Assembly: GCF_001976145.1 (NCBI RefSeq) | Contig: NZ_MOXD01000004.1 | Location: 372,482-436,481, forward strand | Length of the DNA: 64,000 nt | From: Serratia oryzae | Lineage (GTDB): Bacteria > Pseudomonadota > Gammaproteobacteria > Enterobacterales > Enterobacteriaceae | Reading direction: 5' to 3' | Shown here: piece after piece, positions 49,276 through 56,570 of the stretch | Layout: the number at the start of each line of letters is the position of its first letter | Numbering within the stretch: the first letter of the stretch is position 1 | Translations under genes and position numbers: made by a program | Notes under the pieces: model-generated | Databases searched by the model: none | The model's input: only the letters and a program-made list of their open reading frames with translations | What the model was told of the DNA's origin: nothing

Positions 49276-49706
49276 AGGCAGTAGATTATTTGATGACAGT
49301 ATTCGTGTACCTTGCACATGTTCTCCAATGCCCCGTTTTTCGATCAGACTCAGTACTGCCACATTTCGCGCGGTGTGAGCTCTGTGGCGGGGCGTTTAAC
49401 GACATGTGGCGCTTCGCGTATGCTTTCAAGGTCTCCTTCAGACCTGGATTTACTTTTGCAGGCTTGTTATTCAGGGGCTTGGGTATGAAAGCATTGGGGC
49501 CGAAATGAAGAAGTGCGGGCCCGCGGCAATACAATGCCCAGTGTGACGAACGTTCCTCGTATTGCCTTGGTCGAATCGCGCCTTTTCTCTCCATAATCCG
49601 CTCCAGCGTTAGCTCTGCAGTTGCAGGTTGGAACTCTGCCCCTCAGTGGCAGTGGTTATATCATCACAAACGTTCTAATAAACAACTTGAAGCATGAAGA
49701 CTAAAG
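49276..49706. other. Gene-free spacer between tnaB and the IclR gene
   Basis: The stretch 49300-49640 is richer in GC than its surroundings, and open frames occur on both strands (49290-49508 plus, 49594-49286 minus) without ribosome sites or recognised families. At about 49675-49700, AAACAACTTGAAGCATGAAGAC resembles an ERIC right end. It is probably a decayed repeat or insert. Confidence 0.4.
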
Positions 49707-50453
49707 TCACGCCGGTGACACAGGATAAGCTCTGAACCCTAATAATTTCGAAATAGCATAACTATTCGATTTTACGACTCGAATCAATTCGGTAATGGCC
49801 GTGCGGCCCAAACGGGCACTCGGCCCAGATAACGCAATCCCAGCTATACACTGGCCATGGTTATTGAAAATGGGGGCGGCAATGGCCAATACTCCGTGCT
49901 CATGAATACCATCGTTAATAGCAAAACCTTCCTGGCGAATTGTCGCGAGTTGTTCTGCAGAAATCTCTGTATGTTCAGCAAGAATCTCTTGTCTTATAGG
50001 ATAAGGTTGCCAAGCCAGTAGCACATAGCCTATGGCACCTTGCGTCATGGGCAGAATTTCTCCTGTTTCGACAGTTCGGCGTAATGCCTGCCAACTTTGC
50101 ACGCTTTCTGTGCATACTCGCTTATTGTTACTGGCAGGAATATATAGACTGGCTGTCTCATTAAACATGTCGCGCATGTTTTCTAAAAACGGATAAACGA
50201 TATGGCGAAGGTCCGTTTTTGAGTCCTGTGACTCCATCAGCTTAATAAGTTGAATTCCTAAGGTATATTTTTTATTTGAGTCTTTATAAAGAAAGCCTTG
50301 GGCAACCAGTGTCATGAGCAAACGAGATGCAGTTGAATCACTCAGGCCAGTCGCGTCACAAATTTCTTTCAATGAAAAATGCTGCTGCGTTGAGTTAAAT
50401 AAAGACAGGATTTTTAACCCGCGTTCGAGCGCACGCACTGATAATTCTTTCAC
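49707..50453 (-). CDS. IclR-family transcription regulator
   Basis: 248 aa. N-terminal winged HTH (about 5-65): 'VRALERGLKILSLFNSTQQHFSLKEICDATGLSDSTASRLLMTLVAQGFLYKD'. C-terminal IclR effector domain (about 80-240): 'ETASLYIPASNNKRVCTESVQSWQALRRTVETGEILPMTQGAIGYVLLAW' and 'GVLAIAAPIFNNHGQCIAGIALSGPSARLG'. It is divergent from the FdrA-like operon with 187 bp between starts, the classic layout for a local regulator responding to the pathway substrate. In E. coli the allantoin pathway is controlled by the IclR member AllR; this one is not clearly AllR. Confidence 0.88.
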   Translation of the reverse strand: MKELSVRALERGLKILSLFNSTQQHFSLKEICDATGLSDSTASRLLMTLVAQGFLYKDSNKKYTLGIQLIKLMESQDSKTDLRHIVYPFLENMRDMFNETASLYIPASNNKRVCTESVQSWQALRRTVETGEILPMTQGAIGYVLLAWQPYPIRQEILAEHTEISAEQLATIRQEGFAINDGIHEHGVLAIAAPIFNNHGQCIAGIALSGPSARLGRTAITELIRVVKSNSYAISKLLGFRAYPVSPA

Positions 50454-50640
50454 AATTAAATCTCCTTCGTTATTTTATTTTCAAGTCTACTCCCACTCTG
50501 CGGAAATTAAACTCCCGCGAGATGGGAAAATGATGTTTGTCATATTCTATTGATTTAAAATTAAATTTTCCATTTAAATAAATTAATTAAGCTGGAGTAC
50601 ATTAGCTTGGTCATTTCTTAAAATTTCACTAGGAGGAAGA

Positions 50641-52167
50641 ATGATAGAAGCTATCATCAGAAAGGGAGCGTACTTCGATTCCGTAAAACTTATGCTGGTT
50701 ACGCAGCAGGTAAAAAGCATGCCGGGTATCATTGAGGTGGGGGTCGTGATGGGCACCGATCTCAATAAGGATATCTTAGCGCGGGTGAATTTACTGAGTG
50801 ATGCGGCTCAAGCTTGCTCGCCAGCGGATTTGATTATTGCGGTTAATGCAGAAGATCGGAACGCTTTCGATGCAGTCATCGCAAAAATTGATGGCTTTTT
50901 AAATGCCAGTACGGCATCAGGTAACCATATTGCCTATAAGCCTAAAACCTTAGTAGGCGCAATGAGCGCCCAGCCTACATCCAACCTTGTCATCATTTCT
51001 ACACCAGGCAATTTCGCTAAAGTTGAAGCACGCAAGGCCCTGAATGCTGGCCTGCATGTTATGTTGTTTAGTGACAACATGTCCCTTGCCGATGAAAAAG
51101 AACTGAAAGAATTAGCGCAAAGTAAAAATCTTTTCGTCATGGGGCCGGACTGTGGAACATCGATCATCAATGGTACAGCGCTCTGTTTTGCCAATCAGGT
51201 TCGCCGCGGAAATATCGGCATTGTGGGGGCTAGTGGTACCGGTATGCAAGAGATCAGCACACTGATCCATAAGCAAGGGGCTGGTCTATCTCATGCAATA
51301 GGCACCGGTGGGCGCGATCTGGTTTCAGAGATTGGCGGTATGACTATGTTGCAGGGGATCCGGGCGCTTAATGAAGACGATAGCACTGAGATCATGGTTC
51401 TGGTTTCCAAGCCACCCGCAGACGAAGTGGCCGACAAAATTTTCTCCTATTTGGAAAAAAACGTTACTAAACCTGTAGTGATCAATTTCCTCGGGGGCAA
51501 ACCTGGCAAAAGCCATCCTGGTCGTTTAGAGCATGTAGCTACATTGGAAGAGGCCGCGCTAAAAGCGGTGCAACTGGCAAGAAAAACGGCACTTGCGCCA
51601 CTTATGACGGCAGATGAAATAGGCTCGTTAGCCACTCGCTTAAAGTCAAAAATAGGTTCTAACGGTAAGTATCTTCGCGGCTTGTTCTGTGGTGGCACCC
51701 TGAACTATGAGGCAATCATTGTGTTGGAGGAGAGTCTTGGTGGCGTTTACTCTAACAGCCCTCTCGACAAAAAATTGCAGCTGCAGGATCCCTATAAGTT
51801 AACTGGCAATGCCTGTATCGACTTGGGGGATGATGTTTTTACTCAGGGTCGAGCCCACCCAATGATAGATCCGACTTTGCGTTCGCAAATGCTAACAGAA
51901 CAAATCAACCAGGATGACGTCGCCGTTATTCTTTTTGATGTTGTATTGGGCTATGGGGCACATGACGCACCGGCAAATGATGTAGTCGATATTCTGAAAC
52001 GTCATGCAGATAAGTTAGCGACCAAAGTATTGATTGCTTCTATCTGTGGAACTGATGAAGACCCACAACATTATGAGCAAACCAAGGCGGCGCTTGAAAA
52101 TTCTGGAGTGATTATTGCTCCAAGCAACCGTTGTGCCGCTCTGATTGCAGGGAAACTTCTTGCATAA
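50641..52167 (+). CDS. FdrA/YahF-family protein (acyl-CoA synthetase-like fold)
   Basis: 508 aa with a strong AGGAGGAAG before ATG. The N-terminal about 110 residues have the FdrA start 'MIEAIIRKGAYFDSVKLMLVTQQVKSMPGIIEVGVVMGTDLNKDIL'. The following CoA-binding-like/succinyl-CoA synthetase alpha-like part has 'MGPDCGTSIINGTALCFANQVRRGNIGIVGASGTGMQEI' and 'GLSHAIGTGGRDL'. A ligase-like C-domain (about 330-508) has 'LRGLFCGGTLNYEA' and 'HPMIDPTLR'. Length is nearer to E. coli YahF (515) than FdrA/AllF (555). E. coli FdrA-type proteins are linked to oxamate carbamoyl transfer in allantoin breakdown. The substrate here is unknown. Confidence 0.85.
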   Translation: MIEAIIRKGAYFDSVKLMLVTQQVKSMPGIIEVGVVMGTDLNKDILARVNLLSDAAQACSPADLIIAVNAEDRNAFDAVIAKIDGFLNASTASGNHIAYKPKTLVGAMSAQPTSNLVIISTPGNFAKVEARKALNAGLHVMLFSDNMSLADEKELKELAQSKNLFVMGPDCGTSIINGTALCFANQVRRGNIGIVGASGTGMQEISTLIHKQGAGLSHAIGTGGRDLVSEIGGMTMLQGIRALNEDDSTEIMVLVSKPPADEVADKIFSYLEKNVTKPVVINFLGGKPGKSHPGRLEHVATLEEAALKAVQLARKTALAPLMTADEIGSLATRLKSKIGSNGKYLRGLFCGGTLNYEAIIVLEESLGGVYSNSPLDKKLQLQDPYKLTGNACIDLGDDVFTQGRAHPMIDPTLRSQMLTEQINQDDVAVILFDVVLGYGAHDAPANDVVDILKRHADKLATKVLIASICGTDEDPQHYEQTKAALENSGVIIAPSNRCAALIAGKLLA

Positions 52168-52212
52168 CTCTATACCCAATAACAACAAGCGTCTTTGGAT
52201 GAGGGAAACCCA

Positions 52213-53625
52213 ATGCTAAAAAACGATATTTTGACAACTAACCTTCAGGTTGTGAACATCGGCCTTGAACAATTTTATGCTGATTTGCAAAGACAGAACG
52301 TCACAGCGTTGCAAGTTGAATGGAGTCCACCCGCGCATGGGGACGAAAGGGTTCTGGCTGCGCTAAATACCCTCTACGGTGTAGACCGCGAGCAACGTAA
52401 TGCTGCTAATGCTGAAGTGCTGCGCCGTATGCAGGATTCTGAGGTGTTTCTGGAAGGGATGGGGCTTGCCGGAGAAGTGATCCCAGGAATGGCGCCCAAT
52501 ATGATCTTGCATGCTGGCCCACCTATTGAATGGAATCGTATGTGTGGCACGATGCAAGGTGCGATTATCGGCGCTCTGATCTTTGAAGGCCTTGCCAACA
52601 ATGAAGGTGAGGCGAAAAAGTTAGCGGCCAGCAGCGATATTATTTATTCGCCGAATCATGACCATCACACCGTCGGGCCGATGGGGGGAATTATCTCCGC
52701 CCATATGCCGGTCTTTATTATGCACAATCGGACATTTGGTAATTATTCTTATTCAAATGTTAACGAAGGCCCTGGGAAAGCGCTTCGCTTTGGTTCTTAT
52801 GGCCCTGAGGTGATTGAACGTTTGCATTGGATGACCGATTCGCTTTATCCGATCCTGAAACAAGCCATCGAATGCTCGCCTGGTATTGACTGGAAAAACA
52901 TTGTTACCCAAGCCTTACAAATGGGGGATGACAACCACAATCGTCATAAAGCCTCTACCTCACTGTTTGTGCGTGAATTAGCGAAATACATTGCAGAAAT
53001 TGATGCAGACAAAGCGGCGATACACAGAGTTTTTGAACACATTGAAAAGATCGATATGTTTAACGTCAATCTGACTATGGCAATGTGTAAAGCGATGAGT
53101 GATGCTGCGAACGGTGTTGAGGGGAGCACTATCGTTACCGTAATGGCGCGTAATGGTATCGATTTTGGTATTCGGCTAAGCAGTACCGGTAATAAGTGGT
53201 TTACTGCGCCCGCTAACATTCCTGAAGGGCTGTATTTTACAGGATATAGCAGTGCCGATGCCTGTGCCGATATTGGCGATAGCGCCATTACCGAAACTTT
53301 CGGTATGGGGGGGTTTGCTTTGGCCTGTGCACCTGCAATGGTTCAATTTATTGGTGGCACCTATGACGATGGAGTGAAAATCACCAATAGCATGTATGAG
53401 ATCACCGCTACCGAAAACAAGAACTTCAAGATCCCGGCAATGGGCTTTAAAGGGACGCCAACGGGGATTGATATTATGAAGGTGCTGGAAGCCAATATGA
53501 CTCCGGTGATAACCACGGGAATATCGCACAGGGATCCTGGCGTGGGCCAAATAGGTGCGGGCATTGTTAATGCGCCCATGGAATGTTTCACCCAAGCGGC
53601 CCTTTATCTCGCCGCTGATAAGTGA
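52213..53625 (+). CDS. DUF1116 protein (YahG/YlbE family)
   Basis: 470 aa from ATG 52213 (GAGGG 7 nt upstream), 45 bp after the FdrA-like gene. Family landmarks: 'VEWSPPAHGD' near the start, 'VFLEGMGLAGEVIPGMAPNMILHAGPPIEWNRMCGTMQGAIIGALIFEG', 'NHDHHTVGPMGGIISAHMPVFIMHN' and 'MGDDNHNRHKAS'. Length matches E. coli YahG (472). DUF1116 proteins always travel with FdrA-type proteins and are thought to form with them an oxamate or related transcarbamoylase. The conserved His/Asn/Asp clusters suggest an enzyme, but no reaction can be read from the sequence. Confidence 0.85.
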   Translation: MLKNDILTTNLQVVNIGLEQFYADLQRQNVTALQVEWSPPAHGDERVLAALNTLYGVDREQRNAANAEVLRRMQDSEVFLEGMGLAGEVIPGMAPNMILHAGPPIEWNRMCGTMQGAIIGALIFEGLANNEGEAKKLAASSDIIYSPNHDHHTVGPMGGIISAHMPVFIMHNRTFGNYSYSNVNEGPGKALRFGSYGPEVIERLHWMTDSLYPILKQAIECSPGIDWKNIVTQALQMGDDNHNRHKASTSLFVRELAKYIAEIDADKAAIHRVFEHIEKIDMFNVNLTMAMCKAMSDAANGVEGSTIVTVMARNGIDFGIRLSSTGNKWFTAPANIPEGLYFTGYSSADACADIGDSAITETFGMGGFALACAPAMVQFIGGTYDDGVKITNSMYEITATENKNFKIPAMGFKGTPTGIDIMKVLEANMTPVITTGISHRDPGVGQIGAGIVNAPMECFTQAALYLAADK

Positions 53626-53639
53626 GTCAGGAGAGTACC

Positions 53640-54455
53640 ATGCGAATGTTATTGAACTGGAAGTTACATCTTTTTGCCGCAATGATTATTTTTATTGCTG
53701 AACTGATAGGTGTGCGTAAAGTTAGTATTTTAGTTTTCATGCCAATCTTGTACGCAATTATTATCGGTGGCTTTGTTAGCTATCCGAAGTTTAAGATCTT
53801 ATCCATAAAGGATATGGACGATGCCAGCAATATTTTTCCCATTGCGCTAAGTCTGCTTTTGGTCAAGATAGGGCTCGGGGTAGGACCGAATTTGTCCATG
53901 CTCATGGAGTCTGGGGGAACCCTGTTTTTCCAGACCATCGGCCACTTCCTGGGGATCGTTCTTCTGGCTTTGCCGGTCGCCATGTTGTTAGGGCTGGGGC
54001 GGGAATCCATTGGTGGAAGCTATTCGCTAGGCCGGGAAGTCAACGTCGCAATTATTGCTGAAAAATATGGCTTGAACTCCCCGGAAGGGCGGGGTGTCAT
54101 GGGGGTATTTATCTGCGGAACCATGTTGGGGGCCATGTTCTGTGGCATCTTCATGAGTATCTTTGTCAAGATGGATGTCTTCCATCCTTTCGCCCTGGCG
54201 CTAGGGGCTGGTACCGGTTCTATCAGTATGTCTGCGGCAATGATGTCCGTCATTCTGGACGCATTCCCTCAGTATTCGCAACAAATAGAAATGTATACCG
54301 GTGCCTCCAATATCCTGGTCAACGTGCTTAGTGTCTATGCTGCCCTGTTTATCACGCTTCCTCTGGCTCGTGTCATGTACAAGTTTTTAGACAAATTCAG
54401 ACCCTCATCAGCAAAAGCAGGCGACATGGTTGAAAGCATAGAAGGTGAAAAATGA
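53640..54455 (+). CDS. DUF3100 membrane protein
   Basis: 271 aa from ATG 53640 (AGGAGAG upstream; Met three codons later is an alternative, and the frame is also open to GTG 53622). About eight hydrophobic helices are separated by short loops; motifs 'FPIALSLLLVKIGLGVGPNLS', 'REVNVAIIAEKYGLNSPEGRGVMGVFICGTMLGAMFCGIF' and 'LALGAGTGSISMSAAMM'. I recognise it as DUF3100-like, a family without known function; a transporter is likely. It begins 14 bp after the DUF1116 gene and overlaps the next gene by 4 bp. Confidence 0.75.
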   Translation: MRMLLNWKLHLFAAMIIFIAELIGVRKVSILVFMPILYAIIIGGFVSYPKFKILSIKDMDDASNIFPIALSLLLVKIGLGVGPNLSMLMESGGTLFFQTIGHFLGIVLLALPVAMLLGLGRESIGGSYSLGREVNVAIIAEKYGLNSPEGRGVMGVFICGTMLGAMFCGIFMSIFVKMDVFHPFALALGAGTGSISMSAAMMSVILDAFPQYSQQIEMYTGASNILVNVLSVYAALFITLPLARVMYKFLDKFRPSSAKAGDMVESIEGEK

Positions 54456-54919
54456 AATCATTTGCGTGGGATAAGCTGGCGACCATGAGTGCTGTTCTTA
54501 TCATTACCGCCATCTTAACGGTCATTGGCAACGTTACCGCTGGCAAAGCAGCATTAGGTCCTTCGGTGGCAGGGATCGTGGTGATCTATGGAATCGCCGT
54601 TATTGCCCTGTTTGTGTGTCACTTGCCAGGTTTCAAGAAGTTACCAGTGGTTTTTTGGGTCTGTATCATTGCCGTGTTGTTTTCAGCGCCTTTCTTTCCT
54701 GGTAGTGGGTTTATCACACGGACGACGAGTGCAATTTCATTTGTACAAATGGGGCCGCCGACGCTGGCTTATGCCGGTTTGGCATTAGGTAAAGATCTGG
54801 ATCTCTTCAAAAAGTTGTCATGGCGCATTGTTGTTGTATCCTTTGCGGTTTTCTTGGGAACTTTTTTACTCGGTGCAATCTTTGCGCAGATTGGTTTAAA
54901 AGTGGAAGGTATAATCTGA
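54452..54919 (+). CDS. Small integral membrane protein, partner of the DUF3100 protein
   Basis: 155 aa, ATGA overlap with the gene before it. Five hydrophobic helices: 'MSAVLIITAILTVIGNVTAG', 'LGPSVAGIVVIYGIAVIALFVC', 'LPVVFWVCIIAVLFSAPFFPGS', 'SFVQMGPPTLAYAGLALGKDLDLF' and 'IVVVSFAVFLGTFLLGAIFAQIG'. I do not recognise the family. Strict coupling suggests that the two proteins form one complex, perhaps a split transporter of about 13 helices. Confidence 0.65.
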   Translation: MKSFAWDKLATMSAVLIITAILTVIGNVTAGKAALGPSVAGIVVIYGIAVIALFVCHLPGFKKLPVVFWVCIIAVLFSAPFFPGSGFITRTTSAISFVQMGPPTLAYAGLALGKDLDLFKKLSWRIVVVSFAVFLGTFLLGAIFAQIGLKVEGII

Positions 54920-54967
54920 GGGGCTGCTCTTTATGAGCTCGGCGGTGATTCTCTGATATTCATCCTT

Positions 54968-55015
54968 ATATACCCGTCGTCAATCGAACCGCGGTTAGCA
55001 TGCTGGCGGGTATAT
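54968..55015 (+). other. Inverted repeat before the NCS1 permease gene
   Basis: ATATACCCG at 54968 and CGGGTATAT near 55007 could pair around a 30-nt loop. It may be a processing or weak termination structure between the membrane gene pair and the permease. Confidence 0.4.
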
Positions 55016-55033
55016 CTATCAAGGCAGTAAACC

Positions 55034-56482
55034 ATGGCTCATAGACAAGAACAGCAACTGACCATTTTCAAAGATCGTGGATATAGCGATGACCTTTTGC
55101 CAAAAGGGAAAAAACAACGTAATTGGCGAGCTTTTAACTATTTTGCCTTGTGGATGGGCGCAATCCATAATGTACCCAACTATATTGCGGTAGGCGGCTT
55201 TTTGATGCTAGGGTTATCAACAGTGTCAGTGATGATGGCCATTTCTTTTAGCGCATTTTTTATTGCGTTTGTCATGATTATGAATGGCGCTGCTGGCTCT
55301 AAGTATGGTATCCCTGGCGTTATGTTGTTACGTGCCTGTTATGGGGTGCGTGGCGCATTAGTACCGGGTGTATTGCGTGGCTGTATTGCTGCTATTATGT
55401 GGTTTGGTTTGCAGAACTATGCTGCGTCTTTAGCATTACTTATCCTGATTGGTAAAGTCTGGCCCGGATTTTTGCATATAGGGAATGGTACTGTTTGGCT
55501 GGGTATATCTATTCCAGGTTTGATCAGTTTTCTTATTTTTTGGCTATTCAATACGTTGATTGGTTTTGGCGGGGGGGAGACATTAAAAAAATTCACCACC
55601 ATACTCAACCCCTGTGTTTACATTGTTTTTGGCAGCATGGCCGTTTGGGCGGCCTCGCTGGCTGGTATTGATAATATTATTCATTATGTCCCTCAGCATG
55701 TTGAGCAAAGTGGTAGTAGTCTATTTCTTTTCTTTGTGATCATCAATGCTATCCTCGGGGTATGGGCTGCACCGGCAATAACAGCTGCCGATTTTACTCA
55801 AAATGCGGTCAGTTTCAAACAGCAGGCAATGGGTCAGGCTGCGAGCTATTTTGTTGGGTACACATTGTTTGCTATTTTAAGCGTAATAATATTGGTAGGG
55901 GCTACTATTCATTACGGCGTCAACACTTGGAATGTAATGGATATTATTCAAAAGTGGGATAGCACTTTTGCTACGCTTTTTGCTGGGCTAATCATATTGA
56001 TGACAACAATCTCCATCAATGCAGCATGTAATCTTATTCCTGCTGGCTATCAAATAGCAGCATTAGCCCCTCAGTATCTCAATTATAAAAGTGGTATTGT
56101 GATAGCCAGCATTGTCAGTGTTATAACTTGCCCTTGGAAATTAATGGAGAACCAGGATAGTATCTATTTCTTTCTTGATCTTATTGGGGGTATGTTAGGG
56201 CCAGTGGTGGGTGTCATGCTTGCGCATTATTTTATTGTGATGCGAGGTAAAATTGACTTGAACACGCTTTATTCTAAGCGTGGTGAGTTCGGCGAATACA
56301 AAAATGGCATTAATGCTAAAGCGTTTTATGCAACACTCATTGCGATTGTTATCTCTCTGGGTAGCAAGTTTATCCCTTACTTTGAAACCTTATCCCGGTT
56401 ATCTTGGTTTGTTGGGGTTATTTCTTCTTTTATGGTTTATTTACTCATGCAAAGCAGAAAGAAAGATTTGATCTCCGAGTAA
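55034..56482 (+). CDS. NCS1-family nucleobase/allantoin-type permease
   Basis: 482 aa with 12 predicted helices. NCS1 features: a cytosolic N-terminus, then 'NWRAFNYFALWMGAIHNVPNYIAVGGF' (helix 1 substrate region), 'YGIPGVMLLRACYGVRGALVPGVLRG' with 'MWFGLQNY' (helix 3 Trp/Gln positions typical of Mhp1/AllP relatives), 'GVWAAPAITAADFTQNA' and 'ISINAACNLIPAGYQIAALAPQYLNYKSG' with the conserved Asn-Pro-Ala. It lies 114 bp after the small membrane gene in the same direction. It likely imports the substrate of the locus: a purine, hydantoin, allantoin or a related ring compound (inference). Confidence 0.85.
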   Translation: MAHRQEQQLTIFKDRGYSDDLLPKGKKQRNWRAFNYFALWMGAIHNVPNYIAVGGFLMLGLSTVSVMMAISFSAFFIAFVMIMNGAAGSKYGIPGVMLLRACYGVRGALVPGVLRGCIAAIMWFGLQNYAASLALLILIGKVWPGFLHIGNGTVWLGISIPGLISFLIFWLFNTLIGFGGGETLKKFTTILNPCVYIVFGSMAVWAASLAGIDNIIHYVPQHVEQSGSSLFLFFVIINAILGVWAAPAITAADFTQNAVSFKQQAMGQAASYFVGYTLFAILSVIILVGATIHYGVNTWNVMDIIQKWDSTFATLFAGLIILMTTISINAACNLIPAGYQIAALAPQYLNYKSGIVIASIVSVITCPWKLMENQDSIYFFLDLIGGMLGPVVGVMLAHYFIVMRGKIDLNTLYSKRGEFGEYKNGINAKAFYATLIAIVISLGSKFIPYFETLSRLSWFVGVISSFMVYLLMQSRKKDLISE

Positions 56483-56570
56483 GATGTTTAATTGCTGATG
56501 GGTTTTGTGCCTCAATCAGTAAAAAACAGGTGCTTCATTTTCTCATCCTGGTTGGCCGCAGGAGCGCTTG

